Assembly: GCA_965601455.1 (NCBI GenBank)
Contig: OZ271831.1
Location: 4,969,426 to 5,033,425 of the forward strand
Length of the DNA: 64,000 nucleotides
Source of the DNA: JANQEU01 sp965601455
Lineage (GTDB): Bacteria; Bacteroidota; Bacteroidia; Cytophagales; Cyclobacteriaceae
Reading direction: 5' to 3'
Positions 8,219 to 17,093 of this stretch are shown one piece after another. Both the position numbers and the translations under genes were made by a program. Each line of letters begins with the position of its first letter. Within the stretch, counting starts at the first letter, position 1. The notes under the pieces are model-generated. The model saw only the letters and a list, made by a program, of their open reading frames with translations, made no database searches and was not told the DNA's origin.

Positions 8219-9700
8219 ATGATAGGAAAACTTCGCATCACCAATTCACTTTCAAGAAAGAAAGAGCCATTTGAACCCATTAATCCACCTTATGTCGGGA
8301 TGTACGTTTGTGGGCCAACGGTTTATAGTGATGTCCATCTGGGCAATGTCCGCACGTTTATAAGTTTTGATGTCATTAACAGATACTTAAGATTCATTGG
8401 CTACAAGGTAAGGTATGTTAGAAATATCACGGATGTAGGTCACTTGCTGGACTCCGGGGAAGACCGAATTTCCAAAAAAGCTAAGCTTGATAATCTTGAA
8501 CCCATGGAAATTGTACAGAAGTACACAAACGATTTCCATGATGTAATGAATACTTTCAACTCACTTCCACCGGATATCGAACCATCAGCAATTGGCCATC
8601 TTATGGAGCAAATCGAACTAATTGAGAAGCTTCTTAAGAATGGCCTTGCCTACGAATCGAATGGATCTGTCTATTTCGATATCGGGAAATACAACGAGGA
8701 TCACGAATACGGTAAACTGAGTGGCAGAAAGATTGAAGAGTTACAAAACCAAACCCGGGATCTTGATGGGCAAAGTGATAAGAAAAATCCCTTGGATTTT
8801 GCACTTTGGAAGAAAGCCGCTCCGGAACACATTATGCGATGGAGTACTCGTTGGAGTGATGGTTTTCCCGGTTGGCACCTTGAGTGTTCGGTGATGTCAA
8901 CAAAGTACCTTGGCGATCATTTCGATATTCATGGTGGGGGCATGGATCTTAAATTCCCTCACCACGAGTGTGAAATTGCCCAGTGCCAGGGCGCAACAGA
9001 TACAGAACCGGCGAAGTACTGGATTCATACCAATATGCTCACGGTAAATGGACAGAAGATGAGCAAGTCATTAGGGAATTCGTTTCTACCCTGGCAATTA
9101 ATTCATGGAGATCATGAGATGCTAGAGCGGGGATACAGCCCTATGACTATTCGTTTTTTTATGCTTCAATCACATTATGCCAGTACTTTAGATTTTTCAA
9201 ATGATGCCTTAAACGCAGCGCAAAAAGGTTATAATAAGCTTGTGAACGGGATTCGAATCCTTAAGGATCTCAGCTATCCAGACGGGATTGATTTGGAAGC
9301 AAACACAAAAGCCGGGGAACAGATTGAAAAGATGTGTGATAATTGCTACTATGCGATGAATGACGACTTCAATACTGCTTTGACCATTGGTCATCTTTTC
9401 AACTTATTGAAGAAAGTAAACTCACTGCATACCGGGCAATTGGCTTTCGATCAGATGACCGTTGAAACGTTTAATCGAATGAAAGAGACTATTCTGGGTT
9501 TCACGGAAGACGTGCTTGGCCTAAAACAGGAATCAAGTATAGATGGTGAGAATCTTTTAGGGATTCTTCTAAAGGAGTATAAAGGAGCTAAGGAACAAAA
9601 AAACTACGAAAAAGTAGACGATTTACGGGCCCAATTGAAAGCTGAAGGTTTGATTGTCAAAGACATGAAAGATCGAGTGGATTGGGCCTATGAAGAATAA
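8219..9700 (+). CDS. cysS: Cysteinyl-tRNA synthetase
   Basis: 493 residues, normal for the family. This class I synthetase charges tRNA-Cys. It shows the HIGH-type motif HLGN near residue 39, preceded by CGPTVY (whose cysteine is a zinc ligand), the HGGGMDLKFPHHECEIAQ zinc/cysteine pocket, and the KMSKS loop near residue 279. The C-terminal part is the helical tRNA-binding domain. It is divergent from rimP, with 153 bases between. No clear promoter is seen on this strand. Confidence 0.98.
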   Translation: MIGKLRITNSLSRKKEPFEPINPPYVGMYVCGPTVYSDVHLGNVRTFISFDVINRYLRFIGYKVRYVRNITDVGHLLDSGEDRISKKAKLDNLEPMEIVQKYTNDFHDVMNTFNSLPPDIEPSAIGHLMEQIELIEKLLKNGLAYESNGSVYFDIGKYNEDHEYGKLSGRKIEELQNQTRDLDGQSDKKNPLDFALWKKAAPEHIMRWSTRWSDGFPGWHLECSVMSTKYLGDHFDIHGGGMDLKFPHHECEIAQCQGATDTEPAKYWIHTNMLTVNGQKMSKSLGNSFLPWQLIHGDHEMLERGYSPMTIRFFMLQSHYASTLDFSNDALNAAQKGYNKLVNGIRILKDLSYPDGIDLEANTKAGEQIEKMCDNCYYAMNDDFNTALTIGHLFNLLKKVNSLHTGQLAFDQMTVETFNRMKETILGFTEDVLGLKQESSIDGENLLGILLKEYKGAKEQKNYEKVDDLRAQLKAEGLIVKDMKDRVDWAYEE

Positions 9701-9711
9701 ATAAGATGAAA

Positions 9712-9728
9712 TTTCCCGACCTGGGAAA
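9712..9728 (+). repeat. Short inverted repeat after cysS
   Basis: TTTCCC and GGGAAA flank a 5-base loop 12 bases after the cysS stop. No strong T-run follows, so it is a poor terminator. It overlaps the proposed -35 element of the sigma-factor promoter. Confidence 0.35.
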
Positions 9729-9753
9729 CCTTTCGTCATCACTCTTGTCATTA
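9723..9753 (+). promoter_or_regulatory. Possible ECF-type (autoregulated) promoter of the sigma-factor operon
   Basis: GGGAAACCTTT at 9723 resembles the AAC-containing -35 box of ECF sigma promoters, and TGTCATTA at 9746 the GTC-type -10 box. The AAC and GTC cores are 17 bases apart. It sits directly upstream of an ECF sigma gene, as expected for autoregulation. The distance to the GTG start is only about 10 bases, so the leader would be very short. Confidence 0.4.
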
Positions 9754-9763
9754 GTACAGAAAG

Positions 9764-10324
9764 GTGAAGGGAGAAACTCAAAATATCCATAAAGGCCTTA
9801 TCGAAAGGTGTATGGCTGGGGATCAAGGGGCTCAATTTGAGCTGTACAACCTGTATTCCGCGGCTATGTACAATATCTGCCGTCGAATGATGGGAGATGA
9901 AGAAGAGGCCAAGGATGTTTTGCAGGATTCTTTCGTTGATGCTTTTTCCAAGCTGCCTTCCCTGAGGGAGATCAGCACTTTTAGTTTATGGATTAAACGC
10001 ATTGTAACAAATAATTGCATCAATGCTTTACGAAAAAAACGGCTTATGACCACAGAGTTGAATGAATCACATGATGGAGTGATGGAAGAAGATGACGATT
10101 TCGAGTATACTCATTTCAAGGCCGAGAGGATCATGGGAGCCGTGGATCAATTACCAGACGGTTGCCGAACGGTTTTGAATCTGTACCTATTTGAGGGATA
10201 CGATCATAAAGAAATCGGCCAAATACTTTCCATTTCGGAATCTGCTTCAAAGGCCCAGTACTGTAAAGCGAAAGCGAGAATAAGGAATAGACTGACAGAA
10301 AGGAGTATAAGCAATGTCAGATAA
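9764..10324 (+). CDS. ECF-type RNA polymerase sigma factor
   Basis: 186 residues. Region 2 (about 15-85) includes the typical DVLQDSFVDAFSKL core-binding and -10-melting segment. Region 4 (about 120-180) has the helix-turn-helix with HKEIGQILSISESASKAQYCKAK. There is no region 1 or 3, which defines the ECF group. I chose the GTG at 9764, because the ATG at 9812 would remove part of region 2. Its last 11 bases overlap the next gene, so the two are translationally coupled. It probably controls an envelope regulon that includes the genes downstream. Confidence 0.9.
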   Translation: MKGETQNIHKGLIERCMAGDQGAQFELYNLYSAAMYNICRRMMGDEEEAKDVLQDSFVDAFSKLPSLREISTFSLWIKRIVTNNCINALRKKRLMTTELNESHDGVMEEDDDFEYTHFKAERIMGAVDQLPDGCRTVLNLYLFEGYDHKEIGQILSISESASKAQYCKAKARIRNRLTERSISNVR

Positions 10325-10808
10325 CTTACGGGAACACATTAATAAGAATCGTGAAGATTTCGAGATGTTCAAATTTGATTCAGAGGGCTCCTGGAGCTCC
10401 ATTAAGGATCGATTGAACAAAAAAGAAAGCTCGGGGAAATCGATTTTCCTGAAGATAGCAGCCAGCATCACTTTACTGATTGCTTCGATTGCTGTCATCA
10501 TGTTGAACGGGTTTAATACCCCAACTTTCGATTCTGAGCTGTCGGAAACAAAATATTATTACGAGCAGATGATAGATGCTCAGATGCAACTGGTACGCAA
10601 TCATGTAGAAGATCCCCAGGTATTGGAGGATTTGGAAGCGTTGGACAAGGCATTTCATGAATTGAGTGATGACCTTCAGGATAACGTGCACAACGAAGAA
10701 GTGATAGCAGCAATGATCGATAACTATCGGTTAAAGCTGAAGATCCTTGAAAAGATATTGGAAGACATAGAAGAATCTGATAATGATGAAAACGTTAGGG
10801 GTATATAG
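10314..10808 (+). CDS. Small single-pass membrane protein, candidate anti-sigma factor
   Basis: 164 residues. A cytoplasmic N-terminal segment of about 40 residues (with WSSIKDRLNKKE) leads to one hydrophobic helix (about residues 43-65) and an acidic, helical C-terminal part likely in the periplasm. No zinc-binding HxxxCxxC motif is present. The topology, size and overlap with the ECF sigma gene fit an anti-sigma factor, but no anti-sigma domain can be identified directly. It overlaps the next gene by 26 bases. Confidence 0.6.
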   Translation: MSDNLREHINKNREDFEMFKFDSEGSWSSIKDRLNKKESSGKSIFLKIAASITLLIASIAVIMLNGFNTPTFDSELSETKYYYEQMIDAQMQLVRNHVEDPQVLEDLEALDKAFHELSDDLQDNVHNEEVIAAMIDNYRLKLKILEKILEDIEESDNDENVRGI

Positions 10809-11913
10809 TCTGCTTATTTTATTCGCAGTCGGTGGTGTAGCTGCTCAGGATTTCAGCATCGAAGAAAAATATGACCGCACCTTTGCGGCGACGGAGTCGA
10901 GTTCTGTCGAAATTAGGAACAAGTATGGAGAGATTATTGTCAATACCTGGTATAAAGACTCGGTGAGAGTCTTTGTGCGAGTAGCGGCTACAGGCAAAAG
11001 TCGCGATGATATTAACTCCGAAATGAGAAGAGTAGATGTTGAGCTTCGAAAGATCGGAAATCTAATTACAGGATTCACTTCCTTTGATCAGGGTAGGAGT
11101 AGAGGATTCTTTGGTGAATTGATGAGCCAGGTAAGCGATGTTTCACAGACTATGCTTGGTAGTAAGAAGATCTCTGTTGATTATGAGATCTGGTTGCCTG
11201 CGGATATGCCATTGACTATTGAAAATAAGTTTGGAGATGTCTACATGGCGAATATGACTAACCAGGTAAATCTAGATCTCTCCCATGGTGATCTACGGGG
11301 AAATGAAATAACCGGTAGTTTCAATCTTAACCAAAGTTTCGGCAAGTTTCGATTTGACCATTTAGCCAAAGCTTCAATGACCTTAAGAGGAGTAGAAGGA
11401 AAGATTAATAGGGCCGAGTTATTAACTGTAGAATCAGGATCTTCAGAGTTAGAATTAGGCGAAATACAAGATATGCAGGTGAACTCAAGGAACGATAAGT
11501 ATCACTTTGATAGAATTTCTACGTTAATAGGAGAAGGATCATTCACGGATTTTAATGTTGATTATTTCCTGGGAGAAATGCAGTTGAATTGTAATTATGG
11601 AGAAGTCTTCCTGTCTCAAATTGATAAGGATTTTGACAAGATTGGGATCACTGGGAAATCAACTGACATTAATTTGATCCTAAACCAGGCGTCCTATATC
11701 AATACGAGGATAATTGGTGAGGAGGAAAATATGATTTTACCAAATAGCATGCTGGTAATGAAGAAAGGAGATATTGATGAAGAAGGCCGTATTGCATTGG
11801 CGGGGTATGTTGGAAATACAAACTCTTCTTTCTCCACCCTTGATTTGGATCTAAGATCAGGTGATCTGATAATTTCAATAAAAGAAACTGATATTTTCAC
11901 TAACCGAAATTAA
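10783..11913 (+). CDS. Secreted DUF4097-like beta-helical protein
   Basis: 376 residues. It has a signal peptide (about 1-21, ending VAAQ) and then repeated short beta-strand units such as VEIRNKYGEIIVNTW and LTIENKFGDVYMANM. These are the pattern of DUF4097-type putative adhesin proteins, which are often encoded beside ECF sigma/anti-sigma pairs. The role is unknown; a place in the periplasm or outer membrane is inferred. It follows the candidate anti-sigma gene with overlapping reading frames. Confidence 0.75.
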   Translation: MMKTLGVYSLLILFAVGGVAAQDFSIEEKYDRTFAATESSSVEIRNKYGEIIVNTWYKDSVRVFVRVAATGKSRDDINSEMRRVDVELRKIGNLITGFTSFDQGRSRGFFGELMSQVSDVSQTMLGSKKISVDYEIWLPADMPLTIENKFGDVYMANMTNQVNLDLSHGDLRGNEITGSFNLNQSFGKFRFDHLAKASMTLRGVEGKINRAELLTVESGSSELELGEIQDMQVNSRNDKYHFDRISTLIGEGSFTDFNVDYFLGEMQLNCNYGEVFLSQIDKDFDKIGITGKSTDINLILNQASYINTRIIGEEENMILPNSMLVMKKGDIDEEGRIALAGYVGNTNSSFSTLDLDLRSGDLIISIKETDIFTNRN

Positions 11914-11917
11914 TTCA

Positions 11918-12430
11918 ATGCGTGGATTTCTTTTGTGCCTGCTTTTTGCGCTATCAGTGGGTTCAATAAAAGGTCAGGCACTTTATGACCAGTCAGCAGG
12001 AGTAAGACTTGGATGGACCTCATCCCTTACCTTCAAAAAATTTATGTTAGAAGATGAAGCCCTTGAGATTCTGGTGAGTGGAAGGCGACAGGGAGTTCAA
12101 CTGACTATGTTGTATGAGTTTCATGAACCCATGGAGCTCTCATTTAATGAGAATTTTTTCGTTTACTACGGAATTGGAGGGCATATGGGTTATGAAAAGT
12201 ATGGTGATCTTGATAAAACATTAACATCCATTGATCCACCTCGTTTTGTTTTCGATGAAAGAAGTTATTTCATCATGGGTGTCGATGGAATTTTGGGGAT
12301 AGAGTATCGTTGGTTGTCGGTACCCATTACTATCGGGTTTGACATAAAGCCCTATTTCAGTTTTATTGGTCTCCGGCACACTCGAACACAGTTTTGGGAT
12401 TCGGGTATATCTTTCAAATACATTTTCTAG
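11918..12430 (+). CDS. Secreted protein, probable small outer-membrane beta-barrel
   Basis: 170 residues. A signal peptide (about 1-20, ending IKGQ) precedes alternating hydrophobic/polar segments with many Gly and aromatic residues. The protein ends in Phe, typical of outer-membrane barrels. I recognise no specific family. It begins 4 bases after the DUF4097-like gene and 3 bases before the next gene, so it belongs to the sigma-factor operon. Confidence 0.7.
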   Translation: MRGFLLCLLFALSVGSIKGQALYDQSAGVRLGWTSSLTFKKFMLEDEALEILVSGRRQGVQLTMLYEFHEPMELSFNENFFVYYGIGGHMGYEKYGDLDKTLTSIDPPRFVFDERSYFIMGVDGILGIEYRWLSVPITIGFDIKPYFSFIGLRHTRTQFWDSGISFKYIF

Positions 12431-12433
12431 CAC

Positions 12434-13090
12434 ATGAAAGTATTCCTATTTAGCCTGATCTTATGTTGTGCTTTGCTTGGAGTCCAAGGCCAGCAATACA
12501 TGGATACCAACGATCCACGCCAGATAAAATCGCTTCTGAGTAAAGAGAATGAAATTAATGGGTTTGGAGGGGTGGACACCAGAATCACTGATTTTCATGA
12601 CCAAAGGGCAGCTGTTGTTGGAGCCTATGGAGGGGTTATTGTCAATCGATCCTTCCTTCTAGGAGTGGGTTGCTACGGTATTGCTACAAATCCCCAAATC
12701 GATGGTATTTTACCCCCCGGATTTTCACCCGACAATACAAGTCGGAAATTAACCATAAACGGGGGTTATGCTGGTTTGATGCTTGGCGGTATGATCTTTT
12801 CAAAAGAACTCATTCACCTGACAATTCCAGTATTTATCGGTGCGGGTGAGTTCCAACTCTCTGATGACGATTTTTTTCAGAATCAATCGGATACAGACTA
12901 TACGGTTGAACGATCTACATTTCTCGTCGGTGAACCGGGGGCTCAGCTGGAATTTAACATTACTTCTTCTATGCGAATCGCTGTCGGTGCATCCTATCGG
13001 TACGTCTATGGTCTCGAGCTTATAAATCTTTCTGATGCCGATATGTCGGAGTGGACCGGAACTGTTTCTGTACGTATAGGACGGTTTTAA
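12434..13090 (+). CDS. Secreted hypothetical protein, possible outer-membrane barrel
   Basis: 218 residues. It has a signal peptide (about 1-19, ending VQGQ), followed by Gly-rich segments with alternating strand character (GAYGGVIVNRSFLLGVG, GGYAGLMLGGMIF) and a C-terminal VSVRIGRF. This is consistent with an 8-stranded barrel. No named family is recognised. It begins 3 bases after the previous gene and is the last member of the sigma-led cluster before a likely new promoter at 13116. Confidence 0.65.
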   Translation: MKVFLFSLILCCALLGVQGQQYMDTNDPRQIKSLLSKENEINGFGGVDTRITDFHDQRAAVVGAYGGVIVNRSFLLGVGCYGIATNPQIDGILPPGFSPDNTSRKLTINGGYAGLMLGGMIFSKELIHLTIPVFIGAGEFQLSDDDFFQNQSDTDYTVERSTFLVGEPGAQLEFNITSSMRIAVGASYRYVYGLELINLSDADMSEWTGTVSVRIGRF

Positions 13091-13115
13091 GTCACCAGTA
13101 TCATAATTTCCAGAA

Positions 13116-13146
13116 TTTGAATTGATTTGATTAATGCATACTTTAA
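13116..13146 (+). promoter_or_regulatory. Likely promoter of the barrel protein gene at 13169
   Basis: TTTG (13116-13119) is followed after exactly 19 bases by TACTTTAA (13139-13146), a partial match to TAnnTTTG. Initiation near 13152 would leave the in-frame ATG at 13127 outside the mRNA and supports the ATG at 13169. Confidence 0.45.
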
Positions 13147-13168
13147 CGGCAGGTTAAATCAATTAATA

Positions 13169-13771
13169 ATGAAAAAATTATTCACATTACTCGTATTAGT
13201 AGGGATCTTTTCGATACCTGCTTATTCTCAGGATCAGCCGATTCGAATTGGTGTAAAGCTGGGTTATCCTAATTTTCTTGGACTAAATGCCGAATATGTT
13301 ACACCTCTTCTTGGTGGTAGGATCGGTCCTTCAGTGGATTATTCTTTCTTGCCTGAAAGAGATTTAGGTGATGTTACTGCTAAGTTTAACTATTTTGAAA
13401 TTGGAGCAAATATCTACGTCATTCGTCCTGGAAAGGGTTTATATCTAAATGTTGGTTATGGCAGGTTCGCCTTTGATGGGAGTGTAACGGAAACTGTGGA
13501 TTTCGGCGCACCGGTAGGTGAAGCAGAAGGAACTGGAAGTATCGACCTGGCTTTAAACCGGGTTAATTTCAAGTTAGGATCCAAACTAGGCGGTCGGGTA
13601 TACTTCCGTACAGAGTTTGGTTGGGCACTTGGTCTTGGCGACAGCAGCTTAAATGTTGGTTATGAAGCCACTAGCAATGGCCAGAATGTCAGTCAAACAG
13701 AAGAATGGAAAATACCTAAACTGTTGGCGGGTGGTCCTTTAGCTAATCTAGGCTTTGGTGTTGGTTTCTAG
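13169..13771 (+). CDS. Secreted outer-membrane beta-barrel-like protein
   Basis: 200 residues from the ATG at 13169. This start gives a clean signal peptide (residues 1-20, ending AYSQ); an upstream in-frame ATG at 13127 would put 14 extra residues before it and lies inside the proposed promoter. The mature part has strand-turn repeats (RIGVKLGYPNF, GLYLNVGYGRFAF, VNFKLGSKLGGRVYFR) and ends LGFGVGF, typical of a small porin-like barrel. Function unknown. It may still be part of the sigma-factor regulon by position. Confidence 0.7.
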   Translation: MKKLFTLLVLVGIFSIPAYSQDQPIRIGVKLGYPNFLGLNAEYVTPLLGGRIGPSVDYSFLPERDLGDVTAKFNYFEIGANIYVIRPGKGLYLNVGYGRFAFDGSVTETVDFGAPVGEAEGTGSIDLALNRVNFKLGSKLGGRVYFRTEFGWALGLGDSSLNVGYEATSNGQNVSQTEEWKIPKLLAGGPLANLGFGVGF

Positions 13772-13780
13772 AATAATGAT

Positions 13781-14854
13781 ATGAAAGAGAAGTTGATAGT
13801 TATTCGCGGTTTGTTAGCCTATTGGCCTCTCTTTTTTCTTTTTTTTGTTCTCGCTTGTAGCTCATCTTCGCAGCAATCTTCAGACAGTGATCAGCAGACA
13901 AATGATACCTTGGAACCTGAGATTCAAACTGCTGGTTCGTTTTCACGCCTTGACTCGGATTTCAATCAACTAGTTCCCGAAGAAGCTGTTATCGAAATAA
14001 TTGGAGAGGGGTTTGATTGGGCGGAAGGACCACTTTGGCTTGGTAATTCCCTTATTTTTTCAGATGTCCCGGCGAACACGATATATAAATGGACGGAGAC
14101 TGCCGGAATCTCAAAGTATCTTAGCCCTTCAGGGTACTTGGGGACAAGAACAGATAAGCGTGAGCCTGGGTCAAATGGATTGGCCTTGGATCCGAATGGA
14201 CGGCTAATTCTTTGTCAACATGGAGAACGCCAGGTAGGGCGAATGGCATCTACTGTAGATAAGCCTATTGCAGCTTTTGCCCAAGTAGTAAACCTTTACA
14301 ATGGCAAACGCCTGAATAGTCCAAATGACCTAACATTTCGTGGTAATGGAGAATTCTATTTTACAGATCCTCCTTATGGTCTGGATGAATGGGATGAAAA
14401 ACAACTGGATTTTCAAGGAGTTTATCACGTTGATTCAAGAAGGAATGTCACTTTACTCGTAGACAGTTTAAGCCGTCCCAATGGGATTGCACTGTCACCG
14501 GATGAGAAGACTCTCTATGTAGCCGTTTCGGACCCGAAAAAGGCGATATATTATGCCTACGATCTCGACGATTCAGGAATGGTAGTTTATGGTAGAATAT
14601 TGCTGGATGTAACTAACATGGTTGGGCCTGAACGTCCAGGTGTGCCTGATGGCTTGAAGGTAGATAAGAGAGGATACCTTTGGGCGACTGGTCCAGGTGG
14701 TGTTTTGGTCATCTCGCCGGAAGGTGATCACCTTGGAACTATCGAGACCGGCGTACCAACTTCTAATTGTGCTTTTAATAGCAGTGAGACGGTATTATTC
14801 ATCACCGCAGATATGTACTTGATGCGAGTTCAGCTCGTAGCCAACCCTACTTAA
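13781..14854 (+). CDS. SMP-30/gluconolactonase-family lipoprotein
   Basis: 357 residues. A hydrophobic signal ends in a lipobox LAC (Cys near residue 26) followed by a Ser/Gln-rich spacer, so it is probably a lipoprotein. The rest is a six-bladed SGL propeller with the family's metal-site phrases: EGPLWL, SNGLALDPNGRL, SPNDLTF, FTDPPYG, RPNGIALSPDEKTLY and PDGLKVDKRGYLW. Members hydrolyse sugar lactones such as gluconolactone; the exact substrate here cannot be told. The stop overlaps the convergent methyltransferase gene by 8 bases. Confidence 0.85.
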   Translation: MKEKLIVIRGLLAYWPLFFLFFVLACSSSSQQSSDSDQQTNDTLEPEIQTAGSFSRLDSDFNQLVPEEAVIEIIGEGFDWAEGPLWLGNSLIFSDVPANTIYKWTETAGISKYLSPSGYLGTRTDKREPGSNGLALDPNGRLILCQHGERQVGRMASTVDKPIAAFAQVVNLYNGKRLNSPNDLTFRGNGEFYFTDPPYGLDEWDEKQLDFQGVYHVDSRRNVTLLVDSLSRPNGIALSPDEKTLYVAVSDPKKAIYYAYDLDDSGMVVYGRILLDVTNMVGPERPGVPDGLKVDKRGYLWATGPGGVLVISPEGDHLGTIETGVPTSNCAFNSSETVLFITADMYLMRVQLVANPT

Positions 14855-16043
14855 TTCTAGAAGCCAGCACACTATTGACCTTATTGCTATCATTCCTAAA
14901 GCTTAGGAAATAGTGATCGCCCCCCTCTTTAATCTTATACTTTTTCTGAAAAGCTTTACGGTCTATTGGAGAGTTTTTACTGATGAAATTTAATTGATCG
15001 AAGGGTTTTAGATCTATTTTTCCAGGTTGGATTTTCGTTACATGGAATACACGTCCGGGGAATTCCTCAAGCAGCTTGTCTGAGGTATATAAATGAGTAT
15101 TAAGTGCGATTTTATGAATATCAAATCGATCGCCAACTGATTCAAAAGCTCCAGCTTTAATAATACTATCATTTGGATCGTATATGTATTTGCCCAGTGA
15201 CACTGCTTTTTTGGTACGACATTGTCTTTCTGAATTTTGTGTAAAGTCAAATTTCTCGGCCTCACCATTTGCTAGGATGTTTATGGACTTGATTGCCGGA
15301 TCTGATGCCTTATTACCTATATGAAGAAGAAAAAGTAATTCTTTTACTTCTCCTTTAACCGCCACAACATGTACCTTCTCCACAAAACCAAGTTGATCCA
15401 GGCTACGATGGATATCAATCATTGGTGACGCTTTAATCAACACAGTATGACCTTTTGGGATTTGTCGGATAAGATCAATTACATTCGGGCTACAATCTTC
15501 AAAACCAAAGACTTTTCTACCTTCTTTCGATCTCCTGGCAGGGTCGATGAAGAACGTGGTACCATTTGAAAATTTGTTTTCTACAATAAATGATTCGGCA
15601 GATTGATTAATGACTTGAATATCTTTTTCAAATTGGCGGGAGTTATGATGGAACACAGCAGAAATCCAAGGATCTTTTTCAATGTAGACAGTTCTTTCAA
15701 ACTGATCGGAAAGAGCCAAACAATCCACACCCATACCCCCGGTTAAATCGATCAAGGTATTGCCAGAAACTATTTTGGATTTGTAATTGCCCGTTACTTC
15801 GGAGGATGCTTGTTCTACTGAGACAGGATAAGGGAATATAATTCCACGGCGGTCGATCCAAGTTGGAAGTTTATGTCTTGCTTTATTTCTACACAGCAGT
15901 TGATCGGCTACCAGCTTTTCATTACCGTCCAAAAACGCAGGAGGATTTAGCAATATACCAGATGGATCTTCGTTCGATTTTTTCGTCAGAAAGGATTGGA
16001 TATCTTCAGAAGAAAGAAAATCAATTTTATCCTGGTAATTCAA
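14847..16043 (-). CDS. Class I SAM-dependent methyltransferase with THUMP-like domain
   Basis: 398 residues. The Rossmann methyltransferase core has motif I LIDLTGGMGVDCLAL (about residues 95-109) and a TFFIDPARR catalytic-type loop (about 168). The C-terminal region resembles the THUMP-like domain of a Bacteroidota family typified by PG_1098. The fold and the DPARR segment point to a nucleic-acid, possibly rRNA or tRNA, substrate, but this is inference. It is 2 bases downstream of asd and likely co-transcribed with it. Confidence 0.75.
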   Translation of the reverse strand: MNYQDKIDFLSSEDIQSFLTKKSNEDPSGILLNPPAFLDGNEKLVADQLLCRNKARHKLPTWIDRRGIIFPYPVSVEQASSEVTGNYKSKIVSGNTLIDLTGGMGVDCLALSDQFERTVYIEKDPWISAVFHHNSRQFEKDIQVINQSAESFIVENKFSNGTTFFIDPARRSKEGRKVFGFEDCSPNVIDLIRQIPKGHTVLIKASPMIDIHRSLDQLGFVEKVHVVAVKGEVKELLFLLHIGNKASDPAIKSINILANGEAEKFDFTQNSERQCRTKKAVSLGKYIYDPNDSIIKAGAFESVGDRFDIHKIALNTHLYTSDKLLEEFPGRVFHVTKIQPGKIDLKPFDQLNFISKNSPIDRKAFQKKYKIKEGGDHYFLSFRNDSNKVNSVLASRIK

Positions 16044-16045
16044 TA

Positions 16046-17038
16046 TTAAGCAGGGGCCAACAGGTGTTTAAGTATGTATTCTGCAATCTGAATAGCATTA
16101 GTGGCCGCACCTTTACGAAGGTTGTCAGCTACAATCCAAAGATTAAGAGTCTTTGGTTGGGTTTCATCTCTTCGAATCCTTCCCACAAATACCTCGTCCT
16201 TATTATGCGAGAGAATCGGCATTGGATAAACATTGTTTGAAGGGTCGTCCTGAACCACAACACCTTCTGTCTGGCTTAATATTTCTCTAACCTCCTCTAC
16301 ATCAAATTCCTTTTCAAATTCAATGTTCACAGCTTCTGAGTGTCCCCCCATGGTTGGAATACGTACACAGGTTGCCGTTAGCTCTATTGATGAATCTAGA
16401 ATCTTCTTGGTCTCATTGACCATTTTCATCTCTTCTTTTGTATATCCATTATCCTGGAAAACGTCGATATGAGGCAACACATTCTTATCGATGGGGTGAG
16501 GATATACGGGATTGACCGATTCACCTGCTCGCTCGGCATTCATTTGATCAACAGCTTGTTTACCTGTTCCCGTGACAGACTGGTACGTGCTTACCACAAT
16601 CCTTTTTATTCCGTAGGTAGTGTGCAGTGGTGCAAGTGGTAATACCATTTGGATGGTAGAGCAATTGGGATTGGCTATGATTTTATCAGTCTCCTCTATT
16701 GCGGATCCATTCACTTCGGGGATCACAAGTTTTTTTGCAGGATCCATTCTCCAAGCGGAACTATTATCAATAACTATTGTACCGACTTCTGCAAACTTGG
16801 GTGCCCATTCCAATGATGTACTTCCACCGGCCGAAAAAACAGCAATGTCTGGTTTTTCTTTAACGGCTTGATCCAGACCAATTACTGTGAATTCATTATT
16901 TTTACAATTAACGGTTTTGCCTACAGATCTGGATGACGCTACAGGGAGTAGCTCAGAAAATGGGAAATCTCTTTCTTCGAGGATCTTTAGGACTTCCTGT
17001 CCCACCAACCCGGTAGCTCCGACGACAGCTAGTTTCAT
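16046..17038 (-). CDS. asd: Aspartate-semialdehyde dehydrogenase
   Basis: 330 residues. It reduces aspartyl phosphate to aspartate semialdehyde with NADPH, the branch point to lysine/diaminopimelate, threonine and methionine. The N-terminal GATGLVGQEVL is the NADP-binding loop. The catalytic cysteine is Cys126 in NPNCST. GGHSEAVNIEF near residue 240 carries the substrate-site histidine. A possible -7 element (TACATTTG on the minus strand, 17060-17067) lies 22 bases before the start, without a clear -33 box. Confidence 0.97.
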   Translation of the reverse strand: MKLAVVGATGLVGQEVLKILEERDFPFSELLPVASSRSVGKTVNCKNNEFTVIGLDQAVKEKPDIAVFSAGGSTSLEWAPKFAEVGTIVIDNSSAWRMDPAKKLVIPEVNGSAIEETDKIIANPNCSTIQMVLPLAPLHTTYGIKRIVVSTYQSVTGTGKQAVDQMNAERAGESVNPVYPHPIDKNVLPHIDVFQDNGYTKEEMKMVNETKKILDSSIELTATCVRIPTMGGHSEAVNIEFEKEFDVEEVREILSQTEGVVVQDDPSNNVYPMPILSHNKDEVFVGRIRRDETQPKTLNLWIVADNLRKGAATNAIQIAEYILKHLLAPA

Positions 17039-17059
17039 TGTTATAATGGATTAGGCCGG

Positions 17060-17067
17060 CAAATGTA
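17060..17067 (-). promoter_or_regulatory. Possible -7 element for asd
   Basis: TACATTTG on the minus strand matches TAnnTTTG and is placed to give a leader of about 15 bases. No TTG occurs at the expected -33 spacing, so support is limited. Confidence 0.35.
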
Positions 17068-17093
17068 GCAAAGAAAGAAAGAAATGAATCGCT

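Noticed and set aside
9712..9728. cysS terminator at the TTTCCC/GGGAAA inverted repeat
   Set aside because: Only six pairs and no T-run; kept as a repeat, not a terminator.
13127..13168. Upstream ATG of the barrel protein
   Set aside because: It lies within the proposed promoter and would shift the signal peptide inward.
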